64,000 bases of DNA, taken from positions 1-64,000 of IMG/VR virus record IMGVR_UViG_3300027712_001108, one strand, 5' to 3'. Under the pieces are notes generated by a model. That model had not been told where the DNA came from, did not search any database, and saw only the letters and a list, made by a program, of their open reading frames with translations. The translations under genes were made by a program, and so were the position numbers. The DNA comes from a virus. Shown piece by piece: positions 1 to 7,645 of the stretch; within the stretch, counting starts at the first letter, position 1; the number at the start of each line of letters is the position of its first letter.

Positions 1-1053
1 TATAACTCCTTTAACACCACCAGCAGCACTGGTAAATGTTAAATTATTAAAAGTATTTGTGCCGCTTATAGTTGGAAAATTGTTTGCACCGGTTGAGGTA
101 AAACTCACATTATAGAACGTTAATCCACCACCGTTGAATGTTGTGTTAGCAGTACTGCTAACCAACGTGCTGGTACCTGCGTTGAATGTCAATCCGGTTG
201 TAACAGTAAAATTAACAAACGTAGCAGTATTAGTAGATGTGATAGTAGACGACCCAAAATTTATAGTTCTTGTTGTGGTACTAGAACTATAAAGCGCACC
301 CTGTGTCAGCGTCATATTAAAGTTGCCGGTGTCAAAAGTACCCCTGACAACTCTGAATGAGTCAGTACTGTTTATAGCACTAGTCCATGCACTACCCAGC
401 GTCCATCCGCCGCCGGTACCATCTAATGCTATATAACTAGTGGTTGTACCTAAAATAGTCACACCATTTGTAGTAATGGTTTTACCAGTTGCAGTAGCAC
501 AGAATACTATTATTGGTGTTGCAGTCCACGTCAAGTTAGCGGCAGGCAGTGTCATACTACCGTAGATGCTCCAACAAGTCAATGCTGCGCCTGCTAATGT
601 AACTGCACCACTTGCTGGTCCAGCAATATTCACGTCAAGACAACTAGGTCCTGAATAAATCGTGATACTGGTAACTGTTTGTGATATGCTAAGGTTATAG
701 GTACCAAGTCCGCCAGACCCTGTACCAAAGCTAGTAATATACGTGCCGCCAGCCACGTAGGTTGTAGCAGTTGGTCCGGTAGCTGTGCCAGCATAAATGC
801 TGTTTCCAACTGCTAATGCGCCGCTGGTAACTACAGTAATGGTTAGCACTGTACCTGCAATAGTACCTGTACCAACAAAGCCGTTGGCCATTGTTACTGT
901 ATAAAGTGTTGCGTTGGATGCACTGTCAAATATCACACTGTCTGCATAGGTTGGTGCAGCAGCAAGTGTGGTTCTACCTGCATCGCTATACCAGTTTGTG
1001 GCAGTGTTAGAATCCCAGGTGCCTGATCCGCCGCCCCAATATCGTGTGGCCAT
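1..1053 (-). CDS. Partial virion appendage/fibre-like protein
   Basis: The frame is open from an ATG at 1053 to the window edge without a stop, so only the first 351 residues are visible. It begins MATRYWGGGSGTWDSNTA and continues as a Thr/Ser/Gly/Asn-rich chain of short alternating strands with almost no charged residues. That composition is typical of beta-rich phage tail or fibre proteins. The start is preceded by GGAG about 9 nt upstream, at the end of the preceding small gene, 6 nt away, so the two are probably co-transcribed from the late promoter at 1279-1286. The virion role is inferred from composition only; no specific family is recognised. Confidence 0.7.
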   Translation of the reverse strand, partial: MATRYWGGGSGTWDSNTATNWYSDAGRTTLAAAPTYADSVIFDSASNATLYTVTMANGFVGTGTIAGTVLTITVVTSGALAVGNSIYAGTATGPTATTYVAGGTYITSFGTGSGGLGTYNLSISQTVTSITIYSGPSCLDVNIAGPASGAVTLAGAALTCWSIYGSMTLPAANLTWTATPIIVFCATATGKTITTNGVTILGTTTSYIALDGTGGGWTLGSAWTSAINSTDSFRVVRGTFDTGNFNMTLTQGALYSSSTTTRTINFGSSTITSTNTATFVNFTVTTGLTFNAGTSTLVSSTANTTFNGGGLTFYNVSFTSTGANNFPTISGTNTFNNLTFTSAAGGVKGVI

Positions 1054-1059
1054 GAGTTG

Positions 1060-1254
1060 TTACTCCTCTACCGGAGTGATAGCAGCGATCCATGCTGCAA
1101 AACGCTGTTGCTGCATTTCAGTTATTGCAGCATCTGTGATGTTGATATAATCAATGGGACTTAGTACTATAGAGTCTTTGAATGACTGACCATTGTAGTC
1201 AAATTCAAAACCTATACTCCACCATCCGTCTGGTCGTTGTGTTGCCGAACCCAT
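1060..1254 (-). CDS. Small hypothetical protein (64 aa)
   Basis: A 64-residue protein starting MGSATQRPDGWWSIGFEFDY. It lies 6 nt upstream of the virion protein gene and 24 nt downstream of a late promoter box (1279-1286). It contains a mix of aromatic and acidic residues and a helical Ala/Gln-rich C-terminal half (AAITEMQQQRFAAWIAAI). I do not recognise a family. The position suggests a small late virion or chaperone-like protein co-expressed with the downstream structural gene, but that is inference from context. Confidence 0.6.
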   Translation of the reverse strand: MGSATQRPDGWWSIGFEFDYNGQSFKDSIVLSPIDYINITDAAITEMQQQRFAAWIAAITPVEE

Positions 1255-1278
1255 GTTTGTAGAATCCCAAATACAGGG

Positions 1279-1286
1279 TATTTATC
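1279..1286 (-). promoter_or_regulatory. Late promoter box GATAAATA
   Basis: Reads GATAAATA on the minus strand, one mismatch from the T4 late consensus TATAAATA. It lies 24 nt upstream of the small gene ending at 1060 and would drive that gene and the virion protein after it. Confidence 0.6.
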
Positions 1287-1304
1287 TGGAATTCTACTAG
1301 ATTT

Positions 1305-1763
1305 TTACACAATGATGATACGGTCGAAGCCTTCGTCCGCAGTGGGCATTTCCAACTGCGATACCATGCCCATGACAATGTTGGCAGGAATGGTTTTTCC
1401 AGGACGATTGGCCAGTCGTCGCTGCAATTCTGCTTCAGGCGGAGTATTAAAGTACACAGCAATTTTTTCGTAATGCGCAGGCACACGATTCAATTTCTTG
1501 CCACGAGTCTTGGCAGTTACATTGGTCTGATCCCAGATTACATCGTGTCCTGCTGCAAACGCAGCCACAGCATCTGCATGCATTTGCCGTTCAGCTTCAC
1601 CAATCACAGACTTGAACATGTCATTGTAGGTTTTGCCTGCGGCTTCCGCAGCAGCTTCGATTTTGTCATCTGTGCTGAGAATAACCGCATCGATGCCGCA
1701 ATTTTTGATCCACGTGCTTTTACCAGAACCGGGTACGCCAATCAAGATGTAAAGTTTTTGCAT
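1305..1763 (-). CDS. P-loop kinase, polynucleotide-kinase-like AAA protein
   Basis: A 152-residue single-domain P-loop NTPase. The Walker A motif GVPGSGKST is at residues 9-17, followed by the LSTDD and DQTNVTA stretches typical of polynucleotide-kinase-like/Zeta-type small kinases (compare the 5'-kinase domain of T4 Pnk). The lid region carries RRLANRPGKTIP. It lacks the C-terminal phosphatase domain of T4 Pnk, so it would be a kinase only. With the RNA ligase at 7645-8844 it could take part in RNA repair, but the actual substrate cannot be read. The start has a good ribosome site (GGAGATAGCAC-ATG). Confidence 0.8.
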   Translation of the reverse strand: MQKLYILIGVPGSGKSTWIKNCGIDAVILSTDDKIEAAAEAAGKTYNDMFKSVIGEAERQMHADAVAAFAAGHDVIWDQTNVTAKTRGKKLNRVPAHYEKIAVYFNTPPEAELQRRLANRPGKTIPANIVMGMVSQLEMPTADEGFDRIIIV

Positions 1764-1788
1764 GTGCTATCTCCTTGTTATGCGATGT

Positions 1789-2004
1789 TTATACGGTATC
1801 CACACTGTTGTCAACAGTGTCTGGACCTTTCATAAACTTGAGAAAGTGAAGATTGCCTTCCAGTTCTTCTTCACTGATACCACAACTCCACGCATGTAGG
1901 CAATGTTCACTGTTGACTTTGCAGATAGGACACTCCCAGCCGTGACTGTGTTTGAATTCATATAGTACCCAACACTTTTCACAAACGGGAGGTCCAAGGC
2001 CCAT
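1789..2004 (-). CDS. Small zinc-ribbon-like protein
   Basis: A 71-residue protein with two CxxC knuckles: CEKC near residue 8 and CPIC near residue 25, plus CLHAWSC. The spacing of CEKC and CPIC fits a four-cysteine zinc ribbon. The C-terminal third is acidic and ends VDNSVDTV. The gene starts 1 nt after the DUF59 gene stop, with AGGGATAGAG as ribosome site. The zinc-binding role is inferred from the cysteines; no function is known to me. Confidence 0.65.
   Translation of the reverse strand: MGLGPPVCEKCWVLYEFKHSHGWECPICKVNSEHCLHAWSCGISEEELEGNLHFLKFMKGPDTVDNSVDTV
1803..1819. repeat. 8-bp perfect inverted repeat around a TTGACA hexamer
   Basis: CACTGTTG-T-CAACAGTG is a perfect palindrome with a one-base centre, located at the 3' end of the small zinc-protein gene. 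On the minus strand it contains TTGACA (1809-1814), with TATAAA 15 nt downstream (1788-1793), before the P-loop kinase. It could be a promoter/operator or just the gene end. The 15-nt spacing is short for a sigma-70 promoter. Confidence 0.35.
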
Positions 2005-2005
2005 T

Positions 2006-2353
2006 TTACTCTATCCCTAATATAAGTTTTGCGTCATCGCTCATGAGTTCCGGACCCCATGTTGGATCAAATACCACATTAACGGTTACATTGTCGATGC
2101 CTTTAACTGCCAACGTTGCAAATCTAACATCGTTGACAATATCATCTGCACTAGGGCAAAATGCACTGGTTAGACTCATGATTATATCACATGTGTTATC
2201 TATAATGTTGACATTATATATAAGACCCAGATCATAGACATTGACGCTAATCTCTGGGTCATATACTTCTTTTAAATTTTCAACAATTAGATCATGACGG
2301 TTGTCTGGGTCAACAGTTTGATTGTTGGCATATATTACTGCCGTTGTATCCAT
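2006..2353 (-). CDS. DUF59/MIP18-family (SufT-like) Fe-S assembly protein
   Basis: A 115-residue protein matching the MIP18/PaaD/SufT (DUF59) fold: NLKEVYDPEISVNVYDLGLIYNV near residues 25-48, a central SLTSAFCPSADDI with the conserved cysteine (C68 region), and the terminal VFDPTWGPELM. The family helps maturation of Fe-S proteins, and single-domain versions occur in bacterial suf operons. The ATG at 2353 is preferred over an in-frame TTG upstream. In this genome it may support the many predicted Fe-S enzymes (eleven radical SAM proteins, ferredoxin). That link is inference, since the genes are 20 kb apart. Confidence 0.85.
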   Translation of the reverse strand: MDTTAVIYANNQTVDPDNRHDLIVENLKEVYDPEISVNVYDLGLIYNVNIIDNTCDIIMSLTSAFCPSADDIVNDVRFATLAVKGIDNVTVNVVFDPTWGPELMSDDAKLILGIE

Positions 2354-2376
2354 AATTTTACCCAATGTTTCTATAA

Positions 2377-2979
2377 TCAGTCAGACATCTTACGCTTGTC
2401 GATGACCACATCTGCCAGGCCATAGGCCACAGATTCAGCAGCAGTCATAAACGTATCGCGGTCCATGTCGCGCTCAAACTCTTCATAAGTCTTGCCCACG
2501 CTGTTGTGATCCACATAGATCTGTGTGAGTTCAACTTTCATGCGTTCAATCTCACGTAGTGTAATAGCCATGTCGCTGACCATACCCTGTGCCCCACCTG
2601 AGGGCTGATGGATCATATGACGTGCATGCTTCATAATATAGCGATGCCCAGGTGCACCTGCTTGTGCTAACAGTGACCCCATGCTTGCAGCTTGTCCCAT
2701 GACAAATGTGTACACAGGGCATTGAATAAATTGCATTGTATCGAAAATACTCATACCAGCAGTGACTGATCCGCCTGGTGAATTAATATAGAAATTGATT
2801 GGCGACTTGGCATTTTCGCTTTCAAGAAACAGCAATTGTGCAACCAACAAGCTGGCACTGTGATTGTTAACATCAGTATCGAGTATAATCACTCGGTCGC
2901 GAAGTAATCTGCTGTATATATCGTAGCTGCGTTCGCCATTGGCGCTTTTTTCTACAACGATTGGCACTAGATTGGGCAT
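2377..2979 (-). CDS. clpP: ATP-dependent Clp protease proteolytic subunit
   Basis: A 200-residue ClpP of normal mature length. The catalytic triad is visible: S99 in GQAASMGS, H124 in MIHQPSGG and D173 in the DMDRD motif, with spacing close to the cellular enzyme. The ATG at 2979 is chosen because AAAGGA precedes it and because the sequence from there matches the family; an in-frame ATG further upstream lies in the preceding gene. No Clp ATPase is present in the window, so the subunit would work with a host ClpX/ClpA or act in phage-specific proteolysis such as head maturation or host takeover. Phage-encoded ClpP-like proteases are known. Confidence 0.95.
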   Translation of the reverse strand: MPNLVPIVVEKSANGERSYDIYSRLLRDRVIILDTDVNNHSASLLVAQLLFLESENAKSPINFYINSPGGSVTAGMSIFDTMQFIQCPVYTFVMGQAASMGSLLAQAGAPGHRYIMKHARHMIHQPSGGAQGMVSDMAITLREIERMKVELTQIYVDHNSVGKTYEEFERDMDRDTFMTAAESVAYGLADVVIDKRKMSD

Positions 2980-3013
2980 GGTATTTCCTTTGTATGTTAT
3001 ATTAAGTATAGTA

Positions 3014-3172
3014 TCAGTGACAGATTTTCTCAATCTCGTCAGCAGTGCGGTCGCTCATTGCAAAGCCGGCAATGCAATTGTTCCTGTTGTAATCATTGAC
3101 AGCTAACGAGCATGACATAGCAACAACTATACCCACTATCATAATTACAAACCATTTTAGTTCCATTTCCAT
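3014..3172 (-). CDS. Small membrane-anchored protein (52 aa)
   Basis: Starts [20 protein letters not shown], a single strongly hydrophobic segment at residues 7-22, followed by a polar tail with two cysteines and an acidic end ([12 protein letters not shown]). The ATG at 3172 is chosen because CGGAG lies 8 nt before it; longer readings would run back into the gene upstream. The tail would face the periplasm or cytoplasm depending on topology. No family recognised. Confidence 0.55.
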   Translation of the reverse strand: MEMELKWFVIMIVGIVVAMSCSLAVNDYNRNNCIAGFAMSDRTADEIEKICH

Positions 3173-3203
3173 TTGCGTTGCTCCGTGTGTTACGCAGTTT
3201 ATG

Positions 3204-3617
3204 TTATAGCCAATGCATCTTAAACAGCACAGCATCTGCATCGTAAGCAAACCAAAATCTGCCAGCTGTAGTAACAAATGATCCTGGCTTCAAATTCTGC
3301 TCGCACCATGCAAACGCAGGCTTGTAACTGCTTCGGATTTTCACTGACTGATATCCAAAGTTATCTAATGTAGACGTTTTTTGAAAACGTCTACGATTGT
3401 ACAGACGTAGAAAATGTTGATAGTGTACTTTGTCCATTTTAAGATGCGCTCCGTCCTTTAACCAACCAGGTATAATATCGTCTGCCCAAATCACAGCATT
3501 CATATATGATTTTCCTGTCTGTCTAGCTTTTAAAAAAGTTATAGTTTGTGTTGCAGTTGCGGCAATGGCATCAGCTTTCTTACCCGCAGTTATAGCATCA
3601 TAAAATTTATAATGCAT
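3204..3617 (-). CDS. Hypothetical phage protein (137 aa)
   Basis: A basic 137-residue protein starting MHYKFYDAITAGKKADAIA. It has an Arg-rich middle (RLYNRRRF, residues 71-78) and an aromatic C-terminus. GGGAATAACTC before the ATG sits inside the end of the ATP-grasp gene, so translation is likely coupled to it. Basic, aromatic-rich composition would suit nucleic-acid binding, but I recognise no domain. Confidence 0.7.
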   Translation of the reverse strand: MHYKFYDAITAGKKADAIAATATQTITFLKARQTGKSYMNAVIWADDIIPGWLKDGAHLKMDKVHYQHFLRLYNRRRFQKTSTLDNFGYQSVKIRSSYKPAFAWCEQNLKPGSFVTTAGRFWFAYDADAVLFKMHWL

Positions 3618-3620
3618 GAG

Positions 3621-4445
3621 TTATTCCCATTCTTTCAAAGCACTGGCACTCACTGCTGCAACAATGGCATCCACATCTGACTGATACAAGCCACTGCTGG
3701 CAAAACTATTGAATTCTCCAATTCTAGCACCGCGTTCTTCGCAGAGGAAGATGTCCACAGTGTAACAGGTATCCAACTGCCAGTCTGCTGTGGCAACACG
3801 TTCTGCCATGGCAACACAGTCTGGATGCAAGTCGATGCGTGTCATCAACCTGTCATCCCAGCGGTATTGCGATCCAGTGACTATCTTGCGATCACATATC
3901 ACAAAACGATTCTCACACTTGATAGGACGAGCTCGGGCAATCAAACACTGTTCATGGTCAAAGGGTCTGCTGGTCTGTTTGAGTGCAGACAATTCATAGT
4001 CCAGCTTGTCCATGGTCACATCAAAGCCAGTGAAGCTTTTGAAGCCGCTGTCTGGCCGCATGAAGATGTGATCGCCAAACAGATCGCGAATCATAGACTT
4101 GCTGCGGGCAATCATGCCCACTGGCATGTAGACACAGTGTTCATTGAAGTACCAGTCACCGGGCAACTGCGTCATGTAAAAGCTGGTGTCAGTGTCTTTT
4201 TTGAAACCATATGCGCCGGGTGTATAGCCACGGTTTTTGGTGCGTATGAACTTGATAGGACCATACATGACCACGCATTCATCTTGTCCATAGGGAATGT
4301 CTGCATACTCGCGAGTATTGGGATCAAAGTCACTTTGAAAGTATTCGATGCCTGCACGTTGCAATGCAGAGTCAATCTGTGGCGATCCGGGCCTACGAAA
4401 GATTTCAGTACTGATTGCCCATTTAACTGTGGAAGGTGTGCGCAT
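3621..4445 (-). CDS. ATP-grasp protein, R2K-like clade
   Basis: A 274-residue protein. The C-terminal two thirds resemble the phage ATP-grasp 'R2K' clade: an RPIKCENRFVI strand, the CYTVDIFLCEERGARIGEFNSF segment in which Glu and Asn (IGEFNSF near residue 245) would bind Mg-ATP, and a family-like N-terminal domain that handles the substrate. ATP-grasp enzymes ligate a carboxylate to an amine or thiol through an acyl-phosphate. R2K members have been proposed to act in phage-host conflict or to modify peptides. The gene overlaps the exonuclease gene by one base, so the two form an operon. The substrate is unknown. Confidence 0.75.
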   Translation of the reverse strand: MRTPSTVKWAISTEIFRRPGSPQIDSALQRAGIEYFQSDFDPNTREYADIPYGQDECVVMYGPIKFIRTKNRGYTPGAYGFKKDTDTSFYMTQLPGDWYFNEHCVYMPVGMIARSKSMIRDLFGDHIFMRPDSGFKSFTGFDVTMDKLDYELSALKQTSRPFDHEQCLIARARPIKCENRFVICDRKIVTGSQYRWDDRLMTRIDLHPDCVAMAERVATADWQLDTCYTVDIFLCEERGARIGEFNSFASSGLYQSDVDAIVAAVSASALKEWE

Positions 4446-4996
4446 TATGGTCCTGCTTCAATCATGTCTTTTGCAAAGTTTAGTGCCACCATGCAGTGTT
4501 GTACACCTACAATCTGAGTGTGACAATCGATCAGAGCATTGTGTTGGCCTTCGGGATTGTTATCACGTAGATCATCCCATACTGCAAACAGTGTACGGCT
4601 ATCGAGAACTCTGCTATAACGCCACGGCGCACTCATGCCATACTGTTGATAGAGATTTTCAAGAATGACCAAATCAAACTGCGGCCCTTGCGCCCATACA
4701 CTTTTACTGCCTTTGACAAATGCACTGAGTTCTTTAAGAGCTGTGGCTATGTCAATGCGGTTGTCAGGATCAAATGCTTCTGTGCGTACTGCATCATCTT
4801 GTTTAAGCCACCAGTCTATGGTGTCAGCTTCACTGCAACGGTTGATCTTCTCTTGTTCATCAATGCTCAACCGCATATAGAAGTTGTCAATGGGCTCACT
4901 CAGCGTATTTGGATTAAATTTAGCTGCACCCACTGTGAGGACAATGCAGTTGGCAGATACGCCCAGCGTTTCGATATCAATCATTACATCATGCAT
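4445..4996 (-). CDS. DEDD-family 3'-5' exo(ribo)nuclease
   Basis: A 183-residue RNase H-fold exonuclease. Motif I is MIDIETLG near residues 5-12 (D7, E9), motif II lies around WAQGPQFDL near residue 100, and motif III is HNALIDCHTQI near residue 153 (catalytic His and Asp). Length and the 'D-x-E-T-L-G' start match the compact phage exoribonucleases related to the RNase AS/Rv2179c group. It would trim RNA or ssDNA 3' ends. Its ribosome site is CGGAG before ATG 4996, and a sigma-70-like promoter lies just upstream at 5023-5051. Confidence 0.85.
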   Translation of the reverse strand: MHDVMIDIETLGVSANCIVLTVGAAKFNPNTLSEPIDNFYMRLSIDEQEKINRCSEADTIDWWLKQDDAVRTEAFDPDNRIDIATALKELSAFVKGSKSVWAQGPQFDLVILENLYQQYGMSAPWRYSRVLDSRTLFAVWDDLRDNNPEGQHNALIDCHTQIVGVQHCMVALNFAKDMIEAGP

Positions 4997-5022
4997 TCGT
5001 CACTCCGTTGTCAATTGTAGAC

Positions 5023-5051
5023 ACACTAACAGTATATGGTAAAACAGTCAA
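5023..5051 (-). promoter_or_regulatory. Sigma-70-like promoter TTGACT-N17-TAGTGT
   Basis: On the minus strand TTGACT (5046-5051) is followed after exactly 17 nt by TAGTGT (5023-5028). It lies upstream of the exonuclease/ATP-grasp operon and matches the TTGAC(A/G/T)-N16/17-TAnnnT pattern seen elsewhere in the window. Confidence 0.5.
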
Positions 5052-5059
5052 TGACATTC

Positions 5060-5067
5060 GCTAAATA
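5060..5067 (+). promoter_or_regulatory. Late promoter box GCTAAATA, 5 nt before ATG
   Basis: GCTAAATA followed by TTCAC and then the ATG of the first kinase-like gene at 5073. There is no Shine-Dalgarno sequence and no room for one downstream of a normal start site, so the mRNA is predicted to be leaderless. Confidence 0.6.
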
Positions 5068-5072
5068 TTCAC

Positions 5073-5681
5073 ATGCGCATCAATGAACTCACTGGTTACC
5101 GTTCCCATCCTGCTTATAAACAAGCAAGATCCACGTTTGACGATACCACAGACAAATGGGCCATGCAGACTCGTCGCAAAGACAAACTGGAACAGTTTAG
5201 AACGTTTCTAGAAAAAAATGGCTTCAAGTTTATAGACAAGGGATCGTTTGGCGCAGTATTTGAACGTCCTGGATATCCATGGGTATTTAAAATATTCAAC
5301 AGGGATCCTGCATACTTACACTTCGTAAAGTATGCCATGGCACATCAGGATAATCCACACTTGCCACGGATCAAAGGCATCATAAAAATCAACGACGATA
5401 CCTATGCAGTGCGTATGGAACGCTTGAGTCCAATACCGCTTGGCACAGAGCCTGCAATGTCACTGATACGTAAAATAGTCGGCATTGACAGCTATGGCGA
5501 TCTCAGCGATGCAGATGTGGCATGGATAGACAAAAAGTTTCCAGGCATTTCTGCGTTTTTCAAAAGCTTTCCGTTGGGTGAGTTTGAATACGATCTACAC
5601 TTACAAAACTTCATGCAGCGTGGCAAGACCATGGTTATAGTAGACCCCATATATGATTATAGAGAAATGCAGGGCAACTGA
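5073..5681 (+). CDS. Protein-kinase-fold protein, paralogue 1
   Basis: A 202-residue compact kinase-like protein. The glycine-rich loop is KGSFGAVFE (56-64), the ATP-anchoring lysine is K73 in WVFKIF, the catalytic loop is YDLHLQNF (173-180; D174, N179) and the metal-binding DFG-like aspartate is D191 in VIVDP. These elements are in the order of the eukaryotic-type/aminoglycoside-phosphotransferase superfamily. The lobe between them is very short. The first of three tandem paralogues, it ends at the start of the next (TGATG overlap). Its target may be a protein or a small molecule. The late promoter box directly before the ATG suggests late expression. Confidence 0.75.
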   Translation: MRINELTGYRSHPAYKQARSTFDDTTDKWAMQTRRKDKLEQFRTFLEKNGFKFIDKGSFGAVFERPGYPWVFKIFNRDPAYLHFVKYAMAHQDNPHLPRIKGIIKINDDTYAVRMERLSPIPLGTEPAMSLIRKIVGIDSYGDLSDADVAWIDKKFPGISAFFKSFPLGEFEYDLHLQNFMQRGKTMVIVDPIYDYREMQGN

Positions 5682-6283
5682 TGCAGCTACGTGATTTATT
5701 CGAACGTCACTATAAAAGCTTGCCAGCGTATCAGCAGGCTCACAGTGATTTCTCTGACACCAGTACGCATGGTGCAGCCATGCACGGCATGCTGAAATTT
5801 GATAAATTCATGCGTGAAAATGGATTTGAACTGCTGGGATCGGGCGGATTTGCCAACGTTTATGAACGACCAGGATATCCTTGGGTATTCAAAATCTTCA
5901 CTGGTGATACAGCATACCTGTCATGGTTGGAATATGTCACTGCCAATCAAGGCAACGAACATGTGCCTAAACTACGAGGTAAACCATTTAAAATCAACAA
6001 CGGTACCTATGCCATACGCATGGAAAAATTAACACCATTGCCCGGCAATTTCACGGATGATCCATTGCTTGATGCTGTTATGTATGGCGGGCTTCCACTT
6101 ACACGCAAGTCTGAAAGCACTATTACAGATCTAGGGCATCCGGATTTATTGGCTGTTTTAAAAGCGATAATGAAAATTGCATATTCTAATAAAAATTACA
6201 ACACAGATTTACATAGATATAATCTAATGATGCGCGGTAACACACCTGTTATAACAGACCCGCTTGCAGATTCCAGGGTATAA
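5681..6283 (+). CDS. Protein-kinase-fold protein, paralogue 2
   Basis: 200 residues, clearly homologous to the genes on either side. The N-lobe shows a G-loop-like GSGGFANVYE with the sequence YPWVFKIF carrying the putative ATP lysine. The catalytic loop is NTDLHRYNLMMRG, and the final metal site VITDP matches VIVDP in its relatives. The shared block AIRMEKL is also present. The start codon overlaps the preceding stop (TGATG), so translation is coupled. The three copies differ in the central C-lobe insert, which suggests divergence of target rather than simple redundancy. Confidence 0.75.
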   Translation: MQLRDLFERHYKSLPAYQQAHSDFSDTSTHGAAMHGMLKFDKFMRENGFELLGSGGFANVYERPGYPWVFKIFTGDTAYLSWLEYVTANQGNEHVPKLRGKPFKINNGTYAIRMEKLTPLPGNFTDDPLLDAVMYGGLPLTRKSESTITDLGHPDLLAVLKAIMKIAYSNKNYNTDLHRYNLMMRGNTPVITDPLADSRV

Positions 6284-6286
6284 AAC

Positions 6287-7006
6287 ATGCGCTTACAACA
6301 ACTATTCCTCAACGAAAACACAGTGCTTGATGAACTCACACACTACAAAAACTTGCCTGCGTACAAAACTGCGCAAGATACATTTGCAGGTGTTGGACGT
6401 GGTGGTCATTACAGTGCCATGAAAAAGTTCAACGAGTTCATGAATGAACACGGCTTTAGGAAAATGGGCGAAGGTGCATTTGGTGCTGTGTATGAAAAGG
6501 AAGGATATCCATGGGTATTCAAAGTATTTCATGGAGATCCTGCATACTTGGATTTCTTACGCTATGCCATTGCACATCAAAATAACCCACATGTGCCAAA
6601 GTTCAAAGGCAAACCCTTCAAAATAGATGATAAAACCTATGCCATACGCATGGAAAAACTATATGAATGGACCAGTTACTTTGATCTTATGGGACATACC
6701 AAATCATTGATGTATGCTGTATCTTCGTGGAGACCGCCTGTGTCACCAGACCAAGAAGCAGTGTTTAAGTCACGCGGTGCCGCAGGATTAATACCAGTAC
6801 TCAACAATCTTGCTCAATTGTGTGGTAGTAAAAATTACAGACTAGACCTACACCATGGTAATATTATGAGACGTGGCAATACCATAGTAATAGTAGATCC
6901 TCTGGTAGACGATGCGAGTTTGCAAAGAAGTGAACCAAATATGGCGCCGCCTGATGAATCGCAACAGTCCACTCAACCGGGCAGATTTGAACCCAGTTCA
7001 AAGTGA
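6287..7006 (+). CDS. Protein-kinase-fold protein, paralogue 3
   Basis: 239 residues, the longest of the tandem trio. Motifs: GEGAFGAVYE glycine loop, YPWVFKVF lysine strand, YRLDLHHGNIMRRG catalytic loop and VIVDP metal site. A C-terminal extension of about 30 residues, rich in Ser, Gln and Pro (DESQQSTQPGRF), is absent from the other two and overlaps the convergent gene on the minus strand by 34 nt. The N-terminus MRLQQLFLNEN matches the opening style of its neighbours. Kinase activity is likely from the retained catalytic residues, but the substrate is unknown. Confidence 0.75.
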   Translation: MRLQQLFLNENTVLDELTHYKNLPAYKTAQDTFAGVGRGGHYSAMKKFNEFMNEHGFRKMGEGAFGAVYEKEGYPWVFKVFHGDPAYLDFLRYAIAHQNNPHVPKFKGKPFKIDDKTYAIRMEKLYEWTSYFDLMGHTKSLMYAVSSWRPPVSPDQEAVFKSRGAAGLIPVLNNLAQLCGSKNYRLDLHHGNIMRRGNTIVIVDPLVDDASLQRSEPNMAPPDESQQSTQPGRFEPSSK

Positions 7007-7221
7007 TCTTCAATAAAGCCGCCAACTGGACAAAATCCTTTGTTGTAATTGTTGTTTGCAATTTCTGCACATTCGCGAACAATCAGTTCAGCAAACTTTT
7101 CCAGTGATCCAGGGTTGTTCAGAGACTCTTGCCAAATGCGCACCCGTTCTGTGTCAGCATCTGCCCATTTGGTTTGTACAAGCCCTGCTTGTTTGGCCAG
7201 TTCTTTGATACGTGGATTCAT
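6973..7221 (-). CDS. Widespread small phage protein (82 aa)
   Basis: MNPRIKELAKQAGLVQTKWA followed by LEKFAELIVRECAEIANN. This MNxRIKELAxQAG...LEKFAELIVREC pattern is common among uncharacterised proteins of tailed phages. Probably a small helical protein. The start has GAGGACGCAGC-ATG and overlaps the preceding stop by ATGA, so it belongs to the minus-strand operon coming from the RNA ligase. Its 3' end overlaps the third kinase gene. No function is established. Confidence 0.75.
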   Translation of the reverse strand: MNPRIKELAKQAGLVQTKWADADTERVRIWQESLNNPGSLEKFAELIVRECAEIANNNYNKGFCPVGGFIEDHFELGSNLPG

Positions 7222-7418
7222 GCTGCGTCCTCATAAACTATGTTATAACCTGTGGGCATTTTTCTGCGCGGTATGTCACGGTTACGTTCCCGCTGCATCC
7301 AGTCCCACACTTGCTGTGCCAACGGATCCTTATATACTCGTCGTGTTACAGGACCAAATCGTTCACCTTTGGGACCTACTAACCACATATCTTTGCGATA
7401 CTCATATTCATAAGTCAT
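7218..7418 (-). CDS. Hypothetical protein (66 aa)
   Basis: Read from the ATG at 7418, which overlaps the preceding stop as ATGA; a longer in-frame start exists but would run into the upstream gene. Starts MTYEYEYRKDMWLVGPKGER; rich in aromatic and basic residues. The DIPRRKMPTGYN end suggests a small soluble protein. Middle gene of a tightly overlapped set (7645-8844, 7415-7645, 7218-7418, 6973-7221). No family recognised. Confidence 0.65.
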   Translation of the reverse strand: MTYEYEYRKDMWLVGPKGERFGPVTRRVYKDPLAQQVWDWMQRERNRDIPRRKMPTGYNIVYEDAA

Positions 7419-7645
7419 GGTTTCAATCCATATTTTCTGCACAGTGCAGCATGACCTGCCACTGCTTCATCCAGTGTTTGATAGCGATCAACGACTTCAC
7501 TGCCGTTTTCTGAGAACAAGCAAGACTCATACTTGTAACCAAAATCCATGCCCGGTATAGTGGGCATTTCCACAGTGCTCAAGCGGATTGTTTCAAGACT
7601 AAACAATCCGCCATCGCTTGATACCTTTTGCCAACGCGGCGCCAT
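7415..7645 (-). CDS. Hypothetical protein (76 aa)
   Basis: Starts MAPRWQKVSSDGGLFSLETI and ends with DEAVAGHAALCRKYGLKP, a helix resembling the C-termini of small proteins encoded next to phage RNA ligases and nucleases. Its start overlaps the RNA ligase stop (TGATG), implying translational coupling with the ligase. No catalytic motif seen. Confidence 0.65.
   Translation of the reverse strand: MAPRWQKVSSDGGLFSLETIRLSTVEMPTIPGMDFGYKYESCLFSENGSEVVDRYQTLDEAVAGHAALCRKYGLKP

Noticed and set aside
3825-4517. Plus-strand frame of 230 codons opposite the ATP-grasp gene
   Set aside because: Antisense to a recognised gene and crossing two gene ends; no start signal.
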